Positions 51,011 through 60,618 of a DNA stretch of 64,000 nt are shown piece by piece. How positions within the stretch are numbered: position 1 is the stretch's first letter; each line of letters begins with the position of its first letter. The notes beneath the pieces are model-generated. The model saw nothing but the letters and a program-made list of their open reading frames with translations. It ran no database searches and had not been told where the DNA came from. The stretch covers positions 174,414-238,413 of the forward strand of contig JAURVB010013957.1 in the NCBI GenBank assembly GCA_033002965.1. The letters run 5' to 3'. A program made the position numbers and the translations under genes. The stretch comes from Piper betle (lineage: Eukaryota > Streptophyta > Magnoliopsida > Piperales > Piperaceae).

Positions 51011-53995
51011 AATAAATCTATATCACTAGCTACAATTAACATTGATATTTGAACACTTACACAGATCATAGCTAACTAATATTCATTATTAAAGAACTTA
51101 GGTATATGGTCAGTTCATGCTTAAAAGTTGAACGTGTATTTAGTTGACATTTTATAGATTGATTGTACTTCAAAGAAAAAATAGTCTATATTCATTGTAT
51201 GTTGTTTGTTTGTTTTTCTCTAACTGTGAGTCCATGAAATTTTATCTACAAGAAAATTGCCTACTTTTATCTTTTTTAAAACAAAAAAGTGAGAAAATTT
51301 GTTTTGTGAATGAATTTTAATAGGGCATAATTCGGAGGAAATCGTTATTATTTTTTTGAATAAAATACATTGAATTTAGTGTACTTTTCTTGGGAGATAA
51401 ATTAATATATACTTTTAGGGTTGGCTATATACCTACATGTTTTTTTATTTTATTTTTTAAAGATTTGATATTTCTTTCATGTCATGTAAACATAATAATA
51501 GGTAAATATCCTCTACGAAAGGGAAAAGAGCTTAATGAGAAGGTGGTCAATTACTAATCATGATAAATATTATTTTTAAAATTTTGTGTGTGGCATCAAT
51601 GTGAATATTTACAGACTATATCCAAAAGCTTGAGCAATGTAAGTGCGAGATCTTATTATATGTAAGTGTACAAAATAAAGCATTATTAAATAAGTTAAGT
51701 TTGTGCATAACATATCTTATACATTGAACGTATATTAACACGAAATTAAATAACCCAGCTAGAAATTTGTGCGATGCGCATACTATATTTAAGTGCTATT
51801 TAAATATTTTATGAGATATGGATTTAGTTGTGATAGAAAATTTTATATAAAATCTCAAAAAACTTTTATCACAATTTTTTTATTGTAATATAAAAATAAA
51901 AATAATAGATGTTTCCATCTATCGTTTCCATCGGTGGAAACTGATGACAATTAAAAATAGCTAATTTTAGAGATAAAAAGTTGTACCTATTGAAAAAGTT
52001 GCACCTATATATTAACCACAAAAATGGACACCGATGGGCTCAAAAAAATGGTAACCAAAGGACATAAAAAATGGTCACAAGAAGATACAAAAAATAGACA
52101 ACAAAGGGTGTGAGGTCATATTTAATACATAATAATAGATATTATTAAAAAATAACGTTAAGAGAATAATAACAATCAAGATCAATTTAGGATTAGTTCG
52201 ATCGACAGTTGTTGAATTGGGCGCCAAATTAAGATTGACAATCAAAATTATGGCCTAGGCTAAAATTTACTTACTAATAATTTTCATTCATATCATACCC
52301 CTTCAAATGATTTATTATATTTTTATTTAAAAATTTGTAAGGTAAAATTTTATTAAATATGCCTTGACTAAAACATTAATCTTGACTTGACTAGGTAAGT
52401 TTCACAATTTTACTAAAGGCTTCTATACGGGTCTTAGACCCATTTACCGCTTACCCACCAACGTACATAAAATAATAATATGGATTAAGTGACTAAGAAA
52501 TAAATTAACCTAGCACTAACTAAACAAAGTAAACCGACAAAACTCAAAAGATTAATTGAAAGTAACATCCTATGGACTCTGATAGGCATATGAATTATTC
52601 AATAAAAGCTCAACAACGTTTGGCTTGATATTCAAATTATTTAATAAAAAAATTAAATCAAATAAATTCCCAACAAATTGAATTTCTCTCCAACTCAATT
52701 CAAGTGGGCACCAGCGCTTTAGTTGTTTCATTTCAACCAAACTTAAAGTTTTTGCAAGAAAATTATGTAATAAACATCATCATATCAAATCTGTTTTTAA
52801 AAACATTTGGCAAATAAAAAAATTAGCCAAGAGTCCTGTGTGATGGGTAGGCTACCTAACATTATAGTTTGAGATTAAAAATGGCATCTAATTTCATATA
52901 TACAAAATAAAAAAATTGGCTAATAAATGATGAATAGGCTCCAAGATTATATTATTGATTAATTAAAAGGAAAAAATTAATATTTTAAAATTTTTTAATA
53001 TTGAATGGCCTAATTTAAAAAAAAGACAAAATATATAGATTTTGGGTGTTTGAAATTTAAATTTGAAAATGTCATATTTTATTAAAATTGAAACTTTTGT
53101 TTTATCTAATATATTTTAAATTTGAAGATTATTTTTCAAAATATCATTCATCACATAGAATGTAATAAAAATATGTTAAGAAAATTTGAAATTAAATAAA
53201 GGGTATTTATGTTAATTAAATAAAAATTATGAATCAAATATGCTTGAAATATACAAATTGGCTATTTGAGGAATAATAATTCGAGATACAAGGTCTTTAT
53301 ATATATATATATATATAATAATATATATATATCAATATATATATATATCACACACACACGTGCGAAGTTTGCAAAGATTATAATTTAAATAAGACTTTTA
53401 TGGGTATTTTTATTGTTAAATAAAAAAATAATGAGATTTGATAATGATTGATACGCAAGTTTTAAAAATGAGATATTTGATGCAATTTTGAAAGAGAATT
53501 TGAAGTCTAAACGTTTATGATATTTTTCATATATTTTTTATAAAAAGTAAAATTACGAATCAAACCTCAAGCCCGGATAAACTTCTATGGCAGGGCTATA
53601 AAAGTAAATTCGATTGTCGACGTAACTAGGGATGCTAAACGAGCGGGGCTATAAAAGTAATTTTGGTTGCCAACGTAATTAGGGGTGCTGAACAAGATCG
53701 AATGAGTTTTCAACGTGTATGCTCAAATCAACTTGAACATTTTTATGGTGTTCATGTTCAACTCGAGCTTGAATATACTTACACTGTTTAATTTTGACGA
53801 GTTCGAAATCAACTCGTCGTGAGCTCGAAACCGGCTCGAATAAAATAGTCAAAAGATACTCATTTGAAACTGCTGTCCAAGCCTTTAATTTAAAGATTTA
53901 TCATCTAAGCTATCCCACTACCTTGTTATTTTATTATATATATAATATATATATAACTACGTATATATATAAGAAAAAAGATTGCAGTATTAGAG
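51011..53995. other. AT-rich intergenic DNA with TA and CA microsatellites
   Basis: No gene. (TA)n and (CA)n tracts lie at 53297-53362 and another TA tract at 53936-53953. Two near-repeated phrases, 'GGGCTATAAAAGTAA' at 53594 and 53646, hint at a small local duplication. Confidence 0.5.
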
Positions 53996-54040
53996 TACAG
54001 CCACCCTGTTTCAATATGAGGTTTTTCTCCGCCCATCCTT

Positions 54041-54130
54041 AAGTCTGCCGTCGCCGGCGGAGCCCTCCTCGGCCTCATCGAGGGCGCCGGCTTCATGCTC
54101 AGCGCTTCGTCCCCCGTCCCCGTCGAGGAG
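54041..54130 (+). pseudogene. Gene fragment resembling a Tim17/22/23-family membrane segment
   Basis: The frame reads KSAVAGGALLGLIEGAGFML, close to the last transmembrane segment of plant Tim17 (GG-LLALIEGAGIML). It then drifts into GC-rich sequence without similarity. A related fragment lies on the minus strand at 63677-63938 and shares nucleotides beyond this segment. No start or upstream exons are visible, so I take it as a captured or relict fragment. Other glycine-rich membrane proteins cannot be ruled out. Confidence 0.35.
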
Positions 54131-54497
54131 CATTGTGGCAGAGGCCGTCGACGGCGCCGGCCGCGATACCTGCCGCCGCCCCCGCTGTGCTCGCCTCTGG
54201 ACCGGTGGCTGAGGCCAAGCTTGGTGATGTGTGTGGTTGTGCAGGGGAAATCGGCTGCTGCTGGCTTCGTTGGGGGGCATGACCTCTTGATTGCTGGACC
54301 TGGTGCATTGGGCAGCATTGTGGCAGACCAATGGTGAATGGTATATGCTTGATTAATAGACTACATATTCTTGCTTTACAGGAAAAAAATTTAGGTTTTT
54401 TTTCTTTTTAAAAAATGTCACCATCTACTTCCACTTGCAACTAACACTTGATTATGTGATAGTAATGATGTAAAAGTATATTTTGTGTTTGTTTCAG

Positions 54498-54555
54498 CAG
54501 CAATTTCCTGCTTCACATCGTGCTTATGTTGAACGGGCGCTGGCTCGTTGCAAAG
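54498..54555 (+). pseudogene. Orphan exon, possibly SAC3/THP3 (LENG8-like) type
   Basis: It is framed by TTTCAG and AAAG|GTGATA splice signals. The frame reads QQFPASHRAYVERALARCK, which resembles the RAYVERALARCK stretch I recall from plant SAC3A/THP3-like nuclear proteins. No neighbouring exon of that gene is recognisable, so this is probably a relict. The identification rests on 19 residues and memory only. Confidence 0.3.
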
Positions 54556-54559
54556 GTGA

Positions 54560-55740
54560 TATACTAAAAACTGCTTGTCAAAATCCTGCATCTGGTATAG
54601 ATTAAGTTATTTAATTTTCAGGTTTTACTGCAGCTATAAATCCTGCATCTGGATCCTTTGACTGATTACTTTCCACCTGAAGTGTTGAAATGTTGTTTTC
54701 CTTTCATATTTTTGATGAGCTTTTGTTATTTAATTAGTTTATTTGTTCGTTGTAATAATGTGTTGTTTTTAAAGCAGATGTCAGCATTATTGTTTTTGGT
54801 TGTTATTAATCAATTAGACATTCTATGTTATTATTCAATTAGACATTCTAGATTTAATCTGAAAGAGCTTTTGTTTCTTATATGTAAATTAAAACTAATT
54901 TAAGAGGTAAATTTGACTATTTGGTAAATGAAGGTTTTGTTTGATTCTTATGCTTCCATTTCTGAACATTATGGGGCCTCAGTTTGAATTTTGTCTTTAA
55001 TTGCAAGCTTTAGAGTCTGGGTATGATTGGACAATTTGTTGGAAAAAGATTGTTTATGAGCTTATATGTGAAATGTTGTCTTGGAAATTCAGTAGGTAGG
55101 ACTCTTTGCACTAGCTGACGCTTTGTTTGCTGTGTGGGAACATTGTTTTCATCAGTAGGTAGGACTCTTTGCTTTATTTTCATCAGCATCTCTGAAATTT
55201 TGCGAGTATGGTATATTTTCATTTAGATAATAACCAAAGCTTCTAATGATGGAACATTGTTTACACGAAATTGGTATGTTGAGCCTCTCTTACCATTGCC
55301 AGCCGTCGAGTCTACGTATGTTATCTCCTTTGTTGACCTGCTCTTTTTCTTTGGAGTATTTGTCCTGCTGTTTCACATATGCATAATGCATTTAAATGAA
55401 ACTTGCTTATGACTTGAAATGTGAAATAATATGCAGTAACAACCTTGCATTTGTTTCTTCTAACAGCTTAAGCTTGTAGGAGACTTGCTTTTTCAGTATA
55501 TTCTTGACGATTTTCCTGGTCTTTGGCAAGGTTGCTCGGCTAGTGAGGAACCCCCATTGGATCTGTTTCTCCTTTCTGAAGAGTTGGAAGGTGACCAAAT
55601 GAATCAGCTGCAATGGGACCAAGGAAAGAGCTGCAAGGTGACCAAATGAATCAGATCTGCAAAGGAACCCCCATTGCATCTATTTGTTGATCATAAATGT
55701 TGGTTTTCCTCCTAGCTGTACTGCTGAAGAAGATACAATA
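54560..55740 (+). other. Transcript-like region without recognised gene
   Basis: Base composition is less AT-rich than the surroundings. 55469-55643 is open (LKLVGDLLFQYILDDFPGLW..., ending CKVTK) after a splice-acceptor-like TAACAG. It contains a 17-base direct repeat, GTGACCAAATGAATCAG (55591 and 55638). I recognise no family. It could be a noncoding transcript or a decayed gene continuing from 54498. Confidence 0.3.
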
Positions 55741-55958
55741 TTGTTTGTAGTTAGGCCTAATCTTTTATCTATTTCTGCTTTTGTTGTGGTAAGATTGTAG
55801 TGTACTAAATCAGAACTTGCTCTTGTGCTAGCATAAATTACAGATGGAACTGAGAGACCTTCAAGCAGTTGATAAAAAAGTCTATGTTGCAGTTAAGTTG
55901 TCTTGAACTAATGATTGGTATCGCCAGCTTATATTTTATCAATGACTTTAACTATTGT

Positions 55959-56032
55959 GGATCTTTAGCTCAAAATTGGCAGAGCACTCAAGAAATTCTT
56001 GAGGGATGGTGGTTCGAATCCATCAAGATCCT
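55959..56032 (+). tRNA. tRNA-like cloverleaf, anticodon uncertain (pseudo-tRNA or SINE head)
   Basis: The 74 bases fold as a cloverleaf: a perfect 7-bp acceptor stem (GGATCTT / AAGATCC), D arm GCTC...GAGC with an A-box-like TAGCTCAAAATTGGCAGAGC, anticodon stem CTCAA/TTGAG, and T arm GGTGG-TTCGAAT-CCATC containing a perfect B box GGTTCGAATCC. The anticodon loop GAAATTC lacks the near-universal U33. Standard numbering gives AAU, but the rest does not look like plant tRNA-Ile. It may be a decayed tRNA or a tRNA-derived element. Confidence 0.5.
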
Positions 56033-56275
56033 ACTCAGTGAATATTTAATAAAAATTTGCGATGTTGTAATTATGTAAATAAACAAAAATATATCAAACA
56101 GCATACCCACAATCCACAAACTTTGAGACCTTGGCAATAGGGTAGGACAACAAAAATATATCATTGCCATTGAATAACAGTACACAAGATTACAATCCAA
56201 AAAAAGCACAAAAAATACAATGACAATGTTTCCCAACATCTACAACCATACATTATTATATAAGCCCACAAAATC

Positions 56276-56467
56276 TTATTGTATGGAATCATTGTTACAA
56301 TTGCTATGAATATTTTTACATGTCGTAGAATAATGACCTCTCTCATTACAAAGACTACACATCCGCTTTTTTGTCTCAGCTTGAGCAATTTCGTATCCAG
56401 CCTTCAATCTGTGACTATTCTTGGGACGACCTTTAGTACGCAACTGAGAGGGGTCACGTACTACTAT
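56276..56467 (-). other. In-frame coding tail beyond the FRS stop, with CCHC zinc knuckle
   Basis: Directly after the TAA at 56468-56470 the same frame stays open for 63 codons: IVVRDPSQLRTKGRPKN, then RMCSLCNERGHYSTTC (CX2CX4HX4C zinc knuckle), and ends NNDSIQ at TAA 56276-56278. Many FRS and MULE transposases end with a 'DP..VRTKGRPK' motif and such a knuckle, so this is the lost C-terminus of the upstream gene. Confidence 0.85.
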
Positions 56468-58615
56468 TTAGGGAATATGCTCCATTGAAGTTGTAACTTG
56501 TCTCTCAACAGACTCATTACTTGTTTGTACTCTCAATGAAGATGAACTCCCAATCGCATCAAGCTTTTCAACCAAATTTTCTAAAAGTGGTAAAGCAAAA
56601 TGATATCGCTCATCTGAACTTGTTCCCAAATCTTGCAATCGGATAGTCATATTCCGAAATCTCCATATTTGCAATGGGGTAAGTGGACTTGTAGGGGAAT
56701 GAATGAGGTTGGTATCCACACTTCGGCTTGAATAAAAATATCTAGCTTTAATTGTCCAACGATGTAGCACATATTGACTTGGAATTTTGCAGAGTTGTTT
56801 CTTATGAAAAATTTTCAAAATGTGCATACACAAAATTCCTTCGCTTTCAAATTTCTTGCAACTACATGTGACATTCAATTGTCCACAAGTTTGGTATGCA
56901 ACAACTTGTTTTTTAGCAGCATCATCATGTGGAAACACTTCATAATTTGTAATTGAACTCTCCTCGCCAATTTTCTTGTAAATGCATCCTTGGCTCCTTT
57001 TCAATTGATCTTTAAACATTTCAAAATTTGATCTCGTGTACATAGCCCTAGCTTCAGCCTCAAGAGGAGAGTATCCACATAGCACAGGCTTGGAATTCAA
57101 AGTCTTAAAATCCTCTTGTTCCTCGTCAAATCTACGAGATTGTAACGCTCTATCATACTGCCTCACAAAATCTGCCAGTGGGGTTTGTGAATGCACAAAT
57201 CCATCAAAAAATGAGTTCATGCTCTCGCTTCTTTGGCTCGAAGTCATACCGGCAAAGAACTTATCCTTCATGTATATTGATATCCAGTGGTGTCTGACAT
57301 CATACATGGATGCCAACCAACTGTTTTTGTCCAAATTGTATTTTTCTTTTATAATCTTCCATTTCTTCTCAAATTCGGCGGTTGTATCACTTCTATGTAT
57401 CCAATCATTATATTCTTTCTCAAATTCACTATGGTTGGACTTCAACTGTTTTAGATGTATCATGGCATTATTAGATATGTGCCATGAGCAAAACCTGTGA
57501 TGGGTGTTCGGAAAAACAGTTTCAATAGCCTTTCGCATTGCACCATCTTGATCTGTGATAATCGAAGTAGGTGCTTTTCCCCACATACATTTTAACCATG
57601 TCTTAAACAACCAAGTGAATGTTGCTTCTGTCTCATCGGCAAGTAAAGCACAACCAAAAAGTGAAGATTGCCTATGGTGATTAATACCAGTGAATGGAGC
57701 AAACGGCATGGAGAATGCATTGGTCTTATAAGTTACATCAAACACTATCACATCACCAAAGTTCATGTAAGATGCCCGTGATCTCCCATCAGCCCAAAAA
57801 ACATTTTGGGTTGTTCCATTCTCATCTAATTCAATTTCAAAGAAGAAGTCACTGTCTTTCACATTTTTCTCTTGAAAGTACTTGATGACACTTAAGCATT
57901 GCCACCCAACATCATTCTTACGGGTGCTTTTCAGATGGCTAATGCAAGATTGACGCGTCACTCTGTCCATGTCGACGCCATTGGAAGTTGCATTCAAAAC
58001 TTTAGAGATGGCCGATGGTCTCATTCCTGTTTCATGCAATGAATCAATCATATTCTTACAAGAGTCAGACAGCTGACTATGAGACCGAAGCTTTGCAACC
58101 TTCGTTGGAGTTGAGAAGTTATGACTATGAATGTCCATAAAATCATCTACTTTCCATACCCCACACTTGCTTAGATGTATTTTCATATAAGCTTTGCAAT
58201 CCTCTCTAGTCTCTCTACGCCTTTTAACTTCTCTCCCCATCTTCCTCTTGTCATTCATATCTATTTTACCTTCTTTCGAACATACAAATTTGCGAGATGT
58301 GATACAGTTCGTCTTTCTCGATCGATAAAATTGTGCCTTTCGAATGCCAAACCCTTGTCTTCTTGCATATTGGTTGTAAAAATCATATGCATCTTTTTCT
58401 GACAAGAATTCCATGCCCAAACAAGGAGTCATATTTTCAAAGCATTCGGATATTATTTTGGCATCACCTTCAGCTTCTATTTTGTCAAAATCTTCGTCAC
58501 TCTTGTTTATTTCTTCAATTTCCTCACAATCTTCATCACTCTGATCTCCCTTATCTTCCATTGAACTACCGGTAGGTTTGACGTCACCATATCTAATGGT
58601 GATGTCTTCTTCCAT
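56468..58615 (-). CDS. FRS: FAR1-related (FRS) protein / MULE transposase, C-terminally truncated by an in-frame stop
   Basis: 715 residues in one uninterrupted exon. An acidic N-terminus (1-60) is followed by a FAR1 DNA-binding domain (about 68-165; FLSEKDAYDFYNQYARRQGF, CSKEGK, CKAYM, HSHNF). Then comes a MULE transposase core (about 265-480) with DDE-type acids at FDVTYKTN, ITDQDGAMRKAI and SQRSESMNSFF, and a SWIM zinc finger (about 580-615; CSCKKFESEGILCMHIL). FAR1/FRS proteins are transcription factors domesticated from Mutator-like transposases. A likely splice acceptor (TATTAG at 58648) lies just upstream of the ATG, so a 5'-UTR exon probably sits near 59000. I see no terminal inverted repeats, which favours a host FRS gene over a mobile MULE, but does not settle it. 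Confidence 0.9.
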   Translation of the reverse strand: MEEDITIRYGDVKPTGSSMEDKGDQSDEDCEEIEEINKSDEDFDKIEAEGDAKIISECFENMTPCLGMEFLSEKDAYDFYNQYARRQGFGIRKAQFYRSRKTNCITSRKFVCSKEGKIDMNDKRKMGREVKRRRETREDCKAYMKIHLSKCGVWKVDDFMDIHSHNFSTPTKVAKLRSHSQLSDSCKNMIDSLHETGMRPSAISKVLNATSNGVDMDRVTRQSCISHLKSTRKNDVGWQCLSVIKYFQEKNVKDSDFFFEIELDENGTTQNVFWADGRSRASYMNFGDVIVFDVTYKTNAFSMPFAPFTGINHHRQSSLFGCALLADETEATFTWLFKTWLKCMWGKAPTSIITDQDGAMRKAIETVFPNTHHRFCSWHISNNAMIHLKQLKSNHSEFEKEYNDWIHRSDTTAEFEKKWKIIKEKYNLDKNSWLASMYDVRHHWISIYMKDKFFAGMTSSQRSESMNSFFDGFVHSQTPLADFVRQYDRALQSRRFDEEQEDFKTLNSKPVLCGYSPLEAEARAMYTRSNFEMFKDQLKRSQGCIYKKIGEESSITNYEVFPHDDAAKKQVVAYQTCGQLNVTCSCKKFESEGILCMHILKIFHKKQLCKIPSQYVLHRWTIKARYFYSSRSVDTNLIHSPTSPLTPLQIWRFRNMTIRLQDLGTSSDERYHFALPLLENLVEKLDAIGSSSSLRVQTSNESVERQVTTSMEHIP

Positions 58616-58647
58616 CAGATAATCAATGTTGCTGTCTTGAGTGCAAC

Positions 58648-59078
58648 CTAATACAGGAAAATGAAATATGTTAATTGTTCATTACCAGTATATAACAGAT
58701 ACAATGAATCATCAACAAAATCATTATAGCTGTACATCATTTTAATTCATAAACCTACTCTAAAACACAGGCCAACTAAGCCTCATTAAGAAACTAATCC
58801 ATTCATGGACTAGCTAGGCACAACAACTTATTATAATGAATAACTTAGCGTCAAGGATGAATAAACATAGCTAGGCACAACAAAATCATTATAAACAGCA
58901 TAACATAGCGTCAGGGATGAATACCATAAGCGTCGATGAATAACATAAACGTATAAATTGCATAACATAACCGTATAAACTGCAACACCAGACCTCCTGC
59001 GAGAAGGGCGGCAACCCAACGGTGTGGTGAAGAATCCGAAATTCCGAGGCTGAAGTTGCTGGCCGGAAACAGAGGAGG
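58648..59078 (-). other. Probable 5'-UTR intron and leader of the FRS gene
   Basis: The minus strand has an acceptor next to the FRS exon and, upstream, a GC-richer patch (58980-59080) that could be a leader exon. Short internal repeats 'CATAACATAGCGTCAGGGATGAATA' (cut differently at 58840-58930) make the intron partly tandem. No separate gene is seen. Confidence 0.4.
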
Positions 59079-59480
59079 CGATGCAAATGCCGGTGGAGTC
59101 GTCCAAAATACTGCAGCTTCAGAAGACGTGGCTAGCGTCCGTGGAGTCAATGGAGGCGATGACAAATGTGGACGTGGCGGCGGAGGAGGGGGTGGACTCT
59201 GCCGTGTGTTTGGAGGACTGCCGTTGGCAGGAGAAACAGAGGAAGCTCTGTCGTCGGAGGCGTCTAAATAGCTGCACCTTCAGATGACATAGACCGGGTC
59301 GGAGGCGTCGATGGAGGAGATGCCAACAGTGGACGTGGCGGCGGAGGGAGGAGGGGGTGGACTGCGCGGTGGGCTTGGCGGACCGTCGCTGGCGATGGCG
59401 GGGGAAACAGATGAAGCGGGAACGGACGAAGCGGGAAACAGAGGGGTGGGGGAGAAGAAGGAGTTTAGGTGCGGGGGTAG
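59079..59480 (+). repeat. GC-rich tandem duplication of ~170 bp
   Basis: Two diverged direct copies begin CTGCAGCTTCAGA (about 59111) and CTGCACCTTCAGA (59272). They share GTGGACGTGGCGGCGGAGG...GGGGGTGGACT. A shorter echo (GATGAAGCGGGAA / GACGAAGCGGGAA) follows near 59411. All frames have stops, and I see no conserved protein. Confidence 0.8.
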
Positions 59481-60500
59481 TTTCGTAATAAAAACTTGAT
59501 TCGCTCCCGACTCAAGTCAATATTACAAAATACATGTCGAAAAATATGAAAAAATAGAGTAAAATACCATAAAAACTAAAAAATCAATTACAACTTGATT
59601 ATTTTATTTTTTGGCATTTTATAGTATTTTTAATATTTTTTGGTGTGTATTTCATCATATTGACTCGAGTCGGGATCGAGTAAAGTTTTTATTACAAAAC
59701 TACCCCTGTGGGATCGAGTCGGGATGTATTTCATCATATTTTTTCATATTTTTTAAGATTTATTTCGTAATATTGACACGAGTTGGGAAGGAAATAGGCA
59801 GGGGTAATTTTGTAATAAAAACTTTACTCGCTCCCGACACGAGTCAATATTACGAAATAAATCCCAAAAATATTAAAAAATAAATTAAAATACCATAAGT
59901 TTTTATTACGAAATTATTTTATTTTATGGTATTTGAGAGTGGTAGTTTTGTAATAAAAATTTGACTCGGTCCCGACTCGAGTCAATATTACAAAATAAAT
60001 CCCAAAAAACATAAAAAAATACAGGAAAATATCATAACACAAAATAATCAAATTCTAATGGATTATTTTATTTTATGTTATTTTACCCTATTTTGTTCAT
60101 AATTTTCGAGAGTGGTAGTTTTGTAATAAAAATTTGACTCGGTCCCGACTCGAGTCAATATTACAAAATAAATCCCAAAAAACATAAAAAAATACAGGAA
60201 AATATCATAACACAAAATAATCAAATTCTAATGGATTATTTTATTTTATGGTATTTTACCCTATTTTGTTCATATTTTTTGAGAGGGGTAATTTTGTAAT
60301 AAAAACTTTACTCGCTCCCGACTCGAGTCAATATTACGAAATAAATCCCAAAAATATTAAAAAATAAATTAAAATACCATAAGTTTTTATTATGAAATTA
60401 TTTTATTTTATGGTATTTACTATATTTTTTATATTTTTTAATTTATTTTATAATATTGACTCGAGTCGGCAGCGAGTAAACTTTTTATTACGAAACTACC
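59480..60500. repeat. Array of hairpin modules (GTAATA..TTGACTCG / CGAGTCAATATTAC), including a ~173-bp tandem x3
   Basis: A 42-45 base imperfect inverted repeat occurs at about 59485, 59815, 59950, 60125 and 60297 on the plus strand and at about 59655 and 60453 inverted, with half copies near 59705 and 59766. Units starting GAGAGTGGTAGTTTTGTAAT at 59935 and 60109, and GAGAGGGG at 60281, form a tandem of about 173 bp. The outer copies face each other, so the whole kilobase can fold back. There is no ORF of note. Confidence 0.85.
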
Positions 60501-60618
60501 CCTCCCATTTCGTTCTCCCCTGCTCTGCCGCGCAATCGATCTCTTTTCGCCCCTGTTTTGCCGCCCGCCACCGCCAGTACCGTCGCCACCTCGCCATCGC
60601 CTCCATTCCTTCCCCTAT
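60500..60618. other. GC-rich island, left part (interrupted by solo LTR)
   Basis: A C/T-rich stretch that continues at 63556 once the LTR is removed. It mirrors the 59000-59480 island across the hairpin array. Confidence 0.5.

Noticed and set aside
57036..57500. A 154-codon plus-strand ORF within the FRS gene
   Set aside because: It is antisense to the conserved transposase domain and has no similarity of its own.
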